From: Shewanella xiamenensis
GTDB taxonomy: Bacteria > Pseudomonadota > Gammaproteobacteria > Enterobacterales > Shewanellaceae
Assembly: GCF_014647135.1 (NCBI RefSeq)
Contig: NZ_BMOP01000002.1
Location: 62,001 to 126,000, forward strand
DNA: 64,000 nucleotides
Direction of reading: 5' to 3'
Shown: positions 27,813-35,304 of the stretch, one piece after another
How the letters are laid out: each line of letters starts with the position of its first letter
How positions within the stretch are numbered: position 1 is the stretch's first letter
Translations under genes and position numbers: made by a program
The notes under the pieces: model-generated
The model's input: the letters and a program-made list of their open reading frames with translations, nothing else
Databases searched by the model: none
Told to the model about the DNA's origin: nothing

Positions 27813-28949
27813 ATGATGATGAAAAAGTCGACTCGGTTTATGTTGTCCATGGTGGCAACGGCTATCGCACTATCTCAAACTAGCGCCTTTGCCGCAGAGC
27901 AAGAAGATGGCATCAATGTTGGCGGTGCCGTACGCGTCAACTATGGCTATCGCGATTATGATGAAAAATCGAAAGATAAAGGCGGTGACTTTAACTTCGA
28001 TATGGCCGCGATTAAATTCGATGGTAAAAAAGGCGATTTCGGTTTAGCGGCGGAATACCGTTTTACCTCAGGCACTAACTATATCAAGTATGGTTATGGC
28101 TACTACAACATTGACCCAGATTGGCAACTGCAATTTGGTATCAACAAAGTGCCCTTTGGTAACCGCGAGTTCATCTCAAACAGTTGGTGGTTTGGTCTGC
28201 CTTACTATTTAGGCTTTGAAGATGACCATGATATCGGCTTAAAAGCGACCTATGAGAAAAACGGCTGGCACACAGATTTAGCGTTTTATAAAAACGCCGA
28301 ATACGGCCCAACCGAAAACAAGCGTTATTCGACCGACTTGTATACCGGCACCATCAACGGCACGGAATACAATAACGAAGAAACCAACCAACTTAACGTG
28401 CGCCAAACCTACACCGCCGAATACGAAGGTGGCGCGACCACCTTTGGTGGCTCAGTACAGGTAGGCCAAATCTACAACAGCAAAACTGGCAATAATGGCG
28501 ACCGCTATGCTGTAGCACTGCATTTAGACAGCAGCTACAACGGCTGGAACCTACAAATGCAAGCCATGCAGTATGAATACAACGCTGCAGATGCTATCGA
28601 CGACAACAAAATTGGCGTATCGGTAGTGAGCTGGCAGTATGAAATCGCCTCAAAAGGCCAAGCCTATAACATCAACATTGCCAAAACCGTTAACACGGAT
28701 TGGGGCAGCATTAAGTTTTATAACGACTTTGGTTTAATGACGCCTGATGTTGATGACGATAGCTACGACAACAGCATGCAAAACGTCACCGGTATGGCGA
28801 TTTCAGCTGGCCCAACTTACACCATGATTGACTTTGTCATGGGTAAAAACATGACCTTCTCGACCGCCAATAACGACCACGTTGGCCTACCAGAAGTCGG
28901 TAACGATTGGGATAAACGTATCAACATCAACTTTGGTTACTACTTCTAA
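27813..28949 (+). CDS. Outer-membrane porin in the flavoprotein operon
   Basis: A 378-residue beta-barrel protein with signal peptide (cleavage near SAFAAE) and a C-terminal NINFGYYF strand. Early strands (VGGAVRVNYGYRDYD, IKFDGKKGDFGLAAEYRF) suit a 16-stranded porin of the carbohydrate/anion-selective type. It follows the tetraheme cytochrome by 35 bases with AAAGG before the start and is ended by a terminator at 29010. Its probable role is uptake of the acceptor reduced by the flavoprotein, or exit of the product. Substrate is inferred from context only. Confidence 0.8.
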   Translation: MMMKKSTRFMLSMVATAIALSQTSAFAAEQEDGINVGGAVRVNYGYRDYDEKSKDKGGDFNFDMAAIKFDGKKGDFGLAAEYRFTSGTNYIKYGYGYYNIDPDWQLQFGINKVPFGNREFISNSWWFGLPYYLGFEDDHDIGLKATYEKNGWHTDLAFYKNAEYGPTENKRYSTDLYTGTINGTEYNNEETNQLNVRQTYTAEYEGGATTFGGSVQVGQIYNSKTGNNGDRYAVALHLDSSYNGWNLQMQAMQYEYNAADAIDDNKIGVSVVSWQYEIASKGQAYNINIAKTVNTDWGSIKFYNDFGLMTPDVDDDSYDNSMQNVTGMAISAGPTYTMIDFVMGKNMTFSTANNDHVGLPEVGNDWDKRININFGYYF

Positions 28950-29009
28950 TATTTGCGCAGTTTAGGACGTCCCTCCTCCCTGCCGTTTTAGACTGCTATA
29001 CCTTTTTTT

Positions 29010-29032
29010 GCCCTATTCGTTAGGGCTTTTTT
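29010..29032 (+). terminator. Intrinsic terminator after the porin gene
   Basis: Short GCCCT/AGGGC stem with a 7-base loop and six T residues, 60 bases after the porin stop. Confidence 0.75.
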
Positions 29033-29057
29033 ATGTTTTTTTCTTATAGAGTGAACG

Positions 29058-30140
29058 ATGAAACAACAATCTTTACCTACACTTGCCGTTTATTTTATCT
29101 GTTCATCCTCCCTGTATGCCGCCGATGTGCAGTTAGGCGGATTTATTAAGGCCAACACCCGCTTTGTTGAAGGCAACGTGGCCTTTCAAGACAGTTGGAC
29201 AGGCGGAGGCAAGGTTGTCGAGCACAGCAAACGCACCCAATTTGGCGCCCAAGAAAGCCGCTTTAACCTGTCGCTCAACACCGATGAAGCCAAAGCCTTT
29301 GCTGAAATCGATTTTGTTGGCTCAAGCCAAGGGAATCCGATAATCTCCAACTCCTACAGTCCACGGCTTAGGCATGCCTATATCGGTTATCAAGGCGTCA
29401 CCGCTGGACAAACCTGGTCAACCTTAGTCAATACCAGTACCTTTGCCGAAACAGCCGATTTAGGTGGGCCATTAGTTGGACAAGCCATGGTAAGACAAGC
29501 ACTTATCCGCTATAGCACCGAACAATGGCAATTCGCCCTCGAAAATCCCTACACCTACGGCACCCAAGCCCAAACGGATGGACTAACCAGCGTTACAGCA
29601 GCCAAACCAAACTGGATTGATACCAGCCATGACTACATCCCAGATATGATTGCTCGCTACAACCAAACCGGCGAGTGGGGCAATGTGTCTCTCTCAGGCT
29701 TAGTGCGTTATTTAGATCCAGCGGGCACATCGCAATGGGCTGGCGGGCTCTCCCTTGCCGCCAAACTCCTTACCTTTGGCCAAGATGATCTGCGCCTGCA
29801 ATTGCATTACGGCCACCTAGGTCGTTATGTCGGCACCGACGCTGCGCGCGATATCATCCAAGGAGAATTAGAAACCTCGACATCCGCCATGTTTGCCTAC
29901 CGCCACTTTTGGACTGACTACACCCGCTCGACACTCTTTTTTGGACACACAAGCACTGAGAGAGAACAAACGGATCGCAGCCACGTTGGTGTGAATCTGT
30001 TTACCAATTTAACCCAAGCACTCACCCTAGGTATTGAAGTGGGCCGCTATCAAATTGAGGATCACAACAGCTCTGCTCATCCCAATGCGCAGCAGGGAAT
30101 GGCCAACTATGCCCAGCTCAGCATGCAATTGCAGCTGTAA
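29058..30140 (+). CDS. DcaP-like trimeric outer-membrane porin
   Basis: A 360-residue outer-membrane protein of the DcaP family of dicarboxylate/organic-acid porins. Diagnostic segments are GGFIKANTRF, FGAQESRFNLSL, and the conserved SPRLRHAYIGYQG followed by GQTWSTLVN. A signal peptide ends near SLYAAD. Unlike many DcaP proteins it has no N-terminal coiled coil. It follows the terminator at 29010 and precedes the CRP-like site and cupin gene. Together with the upstream porin it suggests that organic anions are brought to the periplasm here. Confidence 0.8.
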   Translation: MKQQSLPTLAVYFICSSSLYAADVQLGGFIKANTRFVEGNVAFQDSWTGGGKVVEHSKRTQFGAQESRFNLSLNTDEAKAFAEIDFVGSSQGNPIISNSYSPRLRHAYIGYQGVTAGQTWSTLVNTSTFAETADLGGPLVGQAMVRQALIRYSTEQWQFALENPYTYGTQAQTDGLTSVTAAKPNWIDTSHDYIPDMIARYNQTGEWGNVSLSGLVRYLDPAGTSQWAGGLSLAAKLLTFGQDDLRLQLHYGHLGRYVGTDAARDIIQGELETSTSAMFAYRHFWTDYTRSTLFFGHTSTEREQTDRSHVGVNLFTNLTQALTLGIEVGRYQIEDHNSSAHPNAQQGMANYAQLSMQLQL

Positions 30141-30203
30141 AGCGGCTCGGACGGTAAGATTATTCGCGAGTAAAGTCACGAATAAGTTTGCCACTCAAAA
30201 TAT

Positions 30204-30223
30204 GCCGTGATCCAATTCACCTT
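30204..30223 (+). promoter_or_regulatory. Putative CRP-binding site upstream of the cupin gene
   Basis: GTGATCCAATTCAC (30207-30220) is a perfect GTGA-N6-TCAC dyad, 97 bases before the cupin start codon (centre to start). The same pattern occurs before lldP, consistent with a shared anaerobic regulon. Confidence 0.5.
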
Positions 30224-30310
30224 TACCATCAACCAATCACTTTATTGTTAGTCACGTAACAACATAACCAACACAATATCGCCACTAAGCGATGCAAAAA
30301 TAGGATTGGA

Positions 30311-31054
30311 ATGATGAAATTAAAAATGCTTTTTGGATTAGCCGCACTAACGTCTACAGCGGTTATGGCTCAAGGCCCACAATGTAACCATGCACAACTG
30401 CCCTATCAACAAATGACACCAGTGCCGTACGACAGCACACCCTATGTGCCGCAAAACACCATGCCAGAGCAGTGCAGTAACCCAGAAATCGAGGCCTACA
30501 TTGCCGATTGGGAAGCAGGCAAAATCGACTTTAACACCATCAAACCCAATGACAGCATTGCCGCAGACCAACGTTTTTGTAAAACCTTGGATGACCACGG
30601 TAACGTGCTCGAAGCCAAAAACTGTGATCCTAAAAACTCACCTGTGGGTTATATCTGGAAAGAACTCTCAGACAGCCCAATGGTTATCGGTATCACCAAT
30701 GGTTTGAAATCAGACCATGAGCCACATTTCCACGGTCAACCAGAGTGTTACTACGTGGTCAACGGCAGCAGTAAAACACTGGCAAACAATAAATTTGAAA
30801 CCTTAGCAAAAGGTCAGTACTTCTATATTCCTGGTGCCCATATTCACAACACCCCAATCCTCAATAAAGAAGGTTTAGGTGTGTTTTACTGGTATCCAAA
30901 CAACGCCCACTTTAATGGATTTAAATACTACTGGCGTAAAGATGTTAAAAACCTACGCGTGGCCGAAGAAGCCTTTGACCGTGTAGATGCCATCCGCAAA
31001 CGCGACTTAGATTTAGGCCCATACGGCACCAACGAAGCCTTCTTCAAAAAATGA
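30311..31054 (+). CDS. Periplasmic cupin protein, possible lyase
   Basis: A 247-residue exported protein with signal peptide cleaved near VMAQG. The C-terminal half is a cupin: motif 1 is HEPHFHGQPE (metal ligands His139, His141, Glu145) and motif 2 is GQYFYIPGAHIHNTPI (His177 or His179). Four cysteines lie in the N-terminal region (25, 55, 90, 105), suiting disulfides in the periplasm. HxHx3E spacing is seen in DMSP lyases such as DddY, but that enzyme is about 400 residues with wider motif spacing. A DMSP lyase role, making acrylate for the neighbouring reductase, is an attractive hypothesis; another hydroxyacid or acyl-thioether lyase or an isomerase is equally possible. Confidence 0.6.
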   Translation: MMKLKMLFGLAALTSTAVMAQGPQCNHAQLPYQQMTPVPYDSTPYVPQNTMPEQCSNPEIEAYIADWEAGKIDFNTIKPNDSIAADQRFCKTLDDHGNVLEAKNCDPKNSPVGYIWKELSDSPMVIGITNGLKSDHEPHFHGQPECYYVVNGSSKTLANNKFETLAKGQYFYIPGAHIHNTPILNKEGLGVFYWYPNNAHFNGFKYYWRKDVKNLRVAEEAFDRVDAIRKRDLDLGPYGTNEAFFKK

Positions 31055-31085
31055 TTTAAAAAACCGAAGTAAAACGCTTCAAAAA

Positions 31086-31115
31086 AAGGGGTTAACACTC
31101 AACTGTTAACCCCTT
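31086..31115. terminator. Strong hairpin after the cupin gene
   Basis: Perfect 11-bp stem AAGGGGTTAAC/GTTAACCCCTT with 8-base loop, 32 bases after the cupin stop. The T-tract lies on the minus strand side (AAAAAAA before the stem on +), so it should stop transcription from the right and may act in both directions. Confidence 0.6.
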
Positions 31116-31270
31116 GCCATTCCCCGCTAGCACGATAGTTAACATCTGCAATCCCTAATAAAACTCGTCAACCCAAGCTGTGCGCCTTAATATAAAGCCG
31201 CTTAAATGACTTAACTTATTAGGAAATATGCAAAATGGACTTAATGTTAACTGTAGCAAGGGCAATCTGA

Positions 31271-31468
31271 ATCGTTTTAAAAAGACCACAACACCACCAG
31301 ATAAAGCAAGATACGGGTGATAACCAGTATTTGCTCCGCGTTGTTAGAAAAACAGCGTCGAATCAATATGAGTTACATGCCCAAAATCCAGCGTATCAAA
31401 CGATGTTAGCCACGGACTCAATGAAAACCTTTGCGCGCTTAAAAGCCGTTCTTGAAAGCCAAGATTAG
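31271..31468 (+). pseudogene. Gene remnant, possibly the C-terminus of an S24/LexA-like repressor
   Basis: A frame of 65 codons with no start ends at 31468. Its text (GDNQYLLRVVRKT, QNPAYQTMLA, ARLKAVLES) resembles the last strands and helix of S24-family phage repressors. Upstream sequence is interrupted by a stop at 31268 and no helix-turn-helix is present. It is best read as debris of a lost phage or regulator gene; the family call is tentative. Confidence 0.35.
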
Positions 31469-31505
31469 CCTGTACTAACGATTCACTCGAACGGCTAAAA
31501 GCTTC

Positions 31506-31838
31506 TCAACTCTGCTTTTCAACCTTGTTGATGCTGCCTTTATATCCGGTGGCATCAACAGCTTTTAGCAGATTATCGAGGTTATAATCCTCAGCGACTG
31601 TCACTACCGCTTGCTCAGTTTTCAAATTGGCTTTGGCCTTAATCACGCCATCGGTTTTGCGCAGGGCTTGATTGACGACGGTAACGCATAATGGGCAAGT
31701 CATGCCTTTAACATCGAGTGTGACCAACAGATTGTCTGCCCAAGTGGAGGGCGTAAATCCTAATGATGTGATGGCTAATAGGGTCGATAGTGTGGTTAAT
31801 CGTGTGGTAAATCCTGTGATACGTGATAGTGGCTTCAT
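31506..31838 (-). CDS. merP: MerP-like periplasmic metal-binding protein
   Basis: A 110-residue exported protein with signal peptide (cleavage near STWAD) followed by one heavy-metal-associated domain. The metal site is GMTCPLC in the first loop, and the ferredoxin-like fold continues with TDGVIKAKANL and AVDATGYKG. MerP proteins bind Hg(II) in the periplasm and hand it to MerT. Its ATG overlaps the merT stop by 4 bases (ATGA). No merR or merA is nearby, so the metal and purpose may differ from classic mercury resistance. Confidence 0.8.
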   Translation of the reverse strand: MKPLSRITGFTTRLTTLSTLLAITSLGFTPSTWADNLLVTLDVKGMTCPLCVTVVNQALRKTDGVIKAKANLKTEQAVVTVAEDYNLDNLLKAVDATGYKGSINKVEKQS

Positions 31839-32197
31839 TCAAACACCTCAAGCAACCAAGGTAAAACAAAGGGATACAGCTGAAAGGCCAACACAATCGG
31901 CACGCTAAGCCAGTAAATGAGCAACATTTGTCCTCGGCTAAACTTGCCGGTACAAAGCGGCTTTTTAGCAAAGTACAAACGCCAAAACCCAAACAAGATA
32001 AGCCCGGTTGACAGGATCAACATAGGCACTTGTAACCAACCTAAACTCGATAACCCCGACAGCCCCGCGGCAGAGACGCCAAACACTAAATAGATTAAGG
32101 GCGCAATACAACAAAGGCTGGAGGCGATCGCCGCAATCACTGCGGCGGTCATGGTGGCTAACAGCTGTTTAACGCTGTTCGCTTGACTGGTAGTCAT
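31835..32197 (-). CDS. merT: MerT-like metal ion transporter
   Basis: A 120-residue inner-membrane protein with three hydrophobic helices. The first contains the vicinal cysteine pair (ASSLCCIAPL) that receives Hg(II) in MerT, and a single Cys follows in the loop after helix 2 (KPLCTGKF) where MerT normally has a second pair. The start at 32197 is preferred because it begins the conserved MTTSQANSVKQLL segment; it overlaps the end of the upstream transglutaminase-like gene by 29 bases. It precedes merP in the same transcript. Confidence 0.75.
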   Translation of the reverse strand: MTTSQANSVKQLLATMTAAVIAAIASSLCCIAPLIYLVFGVSAAGLSGLSSLGWLQVPMLILSTGLILFGFWRLYFAKKPLCTGKFSRGQMLLIYWLSVPIVLAFQLYPFVLPWLLEVFE

Positions 32198-33305
32198 AGG
32201 CAAATACTTTTGGCTCATAGTAATTGACAGGGTCGCCATCCACTTCAGCGTAAGGGTAACCAAAATTGTTGAGTGGAGTCTGCTCTGCGGCGGGGAATAA
32301 GTCAAAGTCACGGCCATAGTTAAAGCCTACCCAATTCATTTCCCAGTTACCAAATAGGTAGTCATTCACCGCTTGCACTGCAGGGTCGTTATGTTCTTTA
32401 TTCTCGGTGAGGCGCATTTTAGTCACATCCGCAGGATCGGCGGGTAACCAGCCATAACCAGCAAGATAAAACATGGCACGGCAATGTTGGCCACCAGTGA
32501 CATCAGCAACCCCTTTTTCATCAGCACTGCCAAAGGCTTTTTTAGAGTATTTCCCCATCTTGATCGCTTGGCCTAAACGAATACCAAACATCTCACGGGC
32601 GGGCACACCCACTGCGCGCATCAGCGCCACAAACACTGAGTTGATATCAGTGCATTTTCCACCGAGTTTGCCACTTTCAAGAATCGCGGCCACATCACCA
32701 TTACCGCAACCTATCACACTGTTATCACGGTACATATTGGCACTCACCCAGTTATAAATGAGTTGTGCTTGTTTGAGTGGTTCGGTCTCTTTACCCACAA
32801 TCTTATCGGCGGTCTGCTTCACGATACCGTCCACTGGCATATGCTTGGTTGGCTTAAGGTAGATAGCGACTTCAGCAGGATACTCAGGTTTTACTGGCGC
32901 GCGATAGTGGCTTAACTCGCCGCTTTTAAGGGGTTCCCAATCTTGGGTTTCTATCACTAATTCTAATGTTAAGGTCATTTTACCTTTAGCATCGGGCCAA
33001 GTCGCAAACAGGGTTTTGGCGCCATAATGGTTATTAGCACTGATATAAGCATCTTGATAAGTGCCGCTAAAGTTAAGTTTTTCAACCTGTTGAAAGGCCG
33101 TGTTTTCGGGTAGCGGCACCCATAACTTCACCACACCGGATGAGCCTTCTGGCGCGACTAATTGATAGGTATTGGTTAAGGTAAAACGGCGACGGCCGCA
33201 GGCTTTATCGACCATTGAACCTTGGGTCGACGCCGCCAACACTGGCATCACGGTTCCCGCTGCCGAGAGAATTGCTGCACCTTTCAAAAAATCACGCCTT
33301 TGCAT
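32169..33305 (-). CDS. Tat-exported transglutaminase-like protein
   Basis: A 378-residue protein with a twin-arginine leader (QRRDFLKGAA, residues 2-11) and a transglutaminase/protease-like core. The catalytic triad is visible: Cys in GGKCTDINSVFVALMRAVGVPAREM, His in GGQHCRAMFY, and Asp in LPADPADV. The start at 33305 has AAGGA 8 bases upstream. Its 3' end overlaps merT, and merT overlaps merP, so all three are translated as a unit. Members of this family act as periplasmic peptidases or amidases; the link to metal transporters is unusual and the substrate is unknown. Confidence 0.8.
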   Translation of the reverse strand: MQRRDFLKGAAILSAAGTVMPVLAASTQGSMVDKACGRRRFTLTNTYQLVAPEGSSGVVKLWVPLPENTAFQQVEKLNFSGTYQDAYISANNHYGAKTLFATWPDAKGKMTLTLELVIETQDWEPLKSGELSHYRAPVKPEYPAEVAIYLKPTKHMPVDGIVKQTADKIVGKETEPLKQAQLIYNWVSANMYRDNSVIGCGNGDVAAILESGKLGGKCTDINSVFVALMRAVGVPAREMFGIRLGQAIKMGKYSKKAFGSADEKGVADVTGGQHCRAMFYLAGYGWLPADPADVTKMRLTENKEHNDPAVQAVNDYLFGNWEMNWVGFNYGRDFDLFPAAEQTPLNNFGYPYAEVDGDPVNYYEPKVFAYDYQSSEQR

Positions 33306-33763
33306 TAGACATTCCTTATATGGATAAGTATTAGAAAAAAAGAGACCACTAAAGTACTTGATAGCGATTATAGAAAGTCCCATCTGCACCTCAATAGTGT
33401 CGTGGATGGGAATGGGATCGATGTACCCAAAACCCCTTAAAGAGCACATAAATGCAAGAACAGTTAAGATAAGTGGGACATTTTGTCGCAAAGGTATTGA
33501 GTTTAGCGGTCGGTCAATTCAGTACTCTTAAAAACGTTGTCACACATTACTTATCCATGTTTGGCTCGACAGCCTCTTAACTGATGCATGATCAAAATGA
33601 CTAAACACCAAATAAATCAAAATCAAAGTAAAAAAGCCCTGAAGCTCTGCCGGAAAATGAAACTTAGACGTGATTGTTGCAAAATTGTTCCAAAAATAAT
33701 GGTAAAAAACCACATTCATTCTAGGCTTAAAAATGCACATACCTTACAAAAGTAGGTTTATCT
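33306..33763. other. Divergent intergenic region
   Basis: 458 bases between the divergent transglutaminase-like and porin genes. It must contain both promoters. I see no convincing operator dyad, repeat or RNA structure; a minus-strand frame near 33540-33740 has no ribosome-binding site and is treated as non-coding. Confidence 0.5.
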
Positions 33764-34840
33764 ATGAAACATAAACTGTTATTCAGTCTCTGTTCTCTCT
33801 TACTTGCCACCAGTGCCCAAGCCGAAGTGAATATTTCAGGTTTTGCCTCAGTGGTTGCGGGTAGAGTAATAGATGGCACTGGCGTTGCAGAGTTTGACCT
33901 TGGTCCAACCTTCCTAGCTGATTATCCACTCGTGGGCGCATACGATGAAGATATCAGCTTTAAACCCGACACACTTTTTGGTATTCAATTTTCAGCCGAT
34001 TTACTTGAAGGATTATCCGCCACTGCTCAGGTGGTTTCCCGAGGTGCCGATGACTTTTCAGCCGATTTTGAGTGGGCCTATTTATCCTACGAATTAAATG
34101 AACACTGGACGGTACAAGGCGGCAAAAAAAGACTGCCACTCTATTATTACAGTGACTTTTTCGACGTGGGATATGCCTATCCTTGGATCCGTCCACCAGC
34201 AGATAACTACACATGGCAAGTCTTTAACTACACGGGTGTCAGCGCATTATATAACTATTTAATGGGTGAATGGACTATGTCAGGACAGGTCTATTACGGC
34301 AGTGAAGATAGTGACCCCAATAAATTACTTTCTGATTTCTTCTTCCTAGAGAACACCCGTGAAGTTTGGAAAGATATTGGCGGCATCGTAGTACAATTTA
34401 ACCGTGATTGGTTAGATATTCGTTTAACCCATATGCAATATACCAATGAACGTTATATTGGCGGCGTACAACAAGAATGGAACGGCAATAAACAAAGAAC
34501 AGGCAAATTTTACGGCCTATCTGTAAATATTGACTATAACAATTTCTTATTTTTATCTGAGCTGAATCGCTTAGATCTCGATGGTAGTAATCTAGATACT
34601 TATCTGGTCACATTGGGATACCGCATTAATTCAGTTATGCCTTTCGTCTCATATTCTGACTTTGATGATGGTGAAGGTGGGGAAGTTCATCACACTACAT
34701 CTGCGGGAATTCGCTGGGATTTCCATCCCTCAGCAGCCTTTAAAATTCAATACGATGATGTAAAAGATGAAGGCGGCCCAGGCATGAAGGTCGCGGGAGA
34801 CTCGCAATCCATCAGCCTCGGCGTTGACTTGGTATTTTAG
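33764..34840 (+). CDS. Outer-membrane porin linked to PstS-like protein and chemoreceptor
   Basis: A 358-residue beta-barrel protein with signal peptide (cleavage near SAQAEV) and a C-terminal strand ending SLGVDLVF. Early segments (ISGFASVVAGRVIDG, IQFSADLLEGLSATAQVVSRG) are typical of porins found upstream of small phosphate-binding-like proteins in Shewanella and Vibrio. The PstS-like gene starts 9 bases after its stop, so the two are co-transcribed. It probably admits a small anion; specificity cannot be read from sequence. Confidence 0.75.
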   Translation: MKHKLLFSLCSLLLATSAQAEVNISGFASVVAGRVIDGTGVAEFDLGPTFLADYPLVGAYDEDISFKPDTLFGIQFSADLLEGLSATAQVVSRGADDFSADFEWAYLSYELNEHWTVQGGKKRLPLYYYSDFFDVGYAYPWIRPPADNYTWQVFNYTGVSALYNYLMGEWTMSGQVYYGSEDSDPNKLLSDFFFLENTREVWKDIGGIVVQFNRDWLDIRLTHMQYTNERYIGGVQQEWNGNKQRTGKFYGLSVNIDYNNFLFLSELNRLDLDGSNLDTYLVTLGYRINSVMPFVSYSDFDDGEGGEVHHTTSAGIRWDFHPSAAFKIQYDDVKDEGGPGMKVAGDSQSISLGVDLVF

Positions 34841-34849
34841 GAGAGAGAC

Positions 34850-35260
34850 ATGAAAAAATTACTTTGCTCAATCCTACTTAGCTTAGTATCAATGCCCATT
34901 TGGGCAGGCGTGGTGGTAATTGTTCATCCGAGCAATGGCGATACTATTGATCAAAAAGCGATAGAAAACATTTATCTAGGAAAAACAAAAACCTTTCCTA
35001 ACGGTGCCTCCGCTGTTCCAGTGAATTTGGACAGTGCCGTACCATTAAGGGAAACCTTTGACTCAAAAGTCTTAGGTAAATCATCGAGTCAACTCAAATC
35101 CTATTGGTCACAAAAAGTATTTACCGGTAAAGGAACACCGCCCAAAGAAGTCACTAGTGGGGCAGAAATGATTAAACTTGTTTCTTCAAACCCCAATATT
35201 ATTGGCTATATTGATAGTAGTGAGGCCAATGATTCGGTCAAAGTGGTTGCCGAATTTTAA
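34850..35260 (+). CDS. Small PstS-like periplasmic binding protein
   Basis: A 136-residue exported protein with signal peptide (cleavage near IWAGV). It matches half of a phosphate-type substrate-binding protein: VVIVHPSN at the start, then [15 protein letters not shown] and VPVNLDS, with [27 protein letters not shown] in the C-terminal part. Such short proteins are below the usual length of PstS (about 320) and are often sensory rather than transport components. It lies between a porin and a chemoreceptor, which supports a ligand-presenting role. Confidence 0.75.
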   Translation: MKKLLCSILLSLVSMPIWAGVVVIVHPSNGDTIDQKAIENIYLGKTKTFPNGASAVPVNLDSAVPLRETFDSKVLGKSSSQLKSYWSQKVFTGKGTPPKEVTSGAEMIKLVSSNPNIIGYIDSSEANDSVKVVAEF

Positions 35261-35266
35261 GTTGGT

Positions 35267-35293
35267 GTGCCGGAGTATACTCCGGCACCTTTT
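35267..35293 (+). terminator. Hairpin between the PstS-like and chemoreceptor genes
   Basis: Perfect 9-bp stem GTGCCGGAG/CTCCGGCAC with a TATA loop and CTTTT tail. The chemoreceptor starts 12 bases later without an obvious promoter of its own, so this probably attenuates rather than fully stops transcription. Confidence 0.7.
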
Positions 35294-35304
35294 GGGGGCT
35301 GATA

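Noticed and set aside
30311-31054. Firm naming of the cupin as DddY
   Set aside because: The HxHx3E ligands agree, but the chain is about 150 residues shorter than DddY and the second motif is much closer to the first.
31506-32197. Complete mercury-resistance operon
   Set aside because: MerT and MerP are present but no MerR, MerA or MerC lies within the window, so a resistance operon is not claimed.
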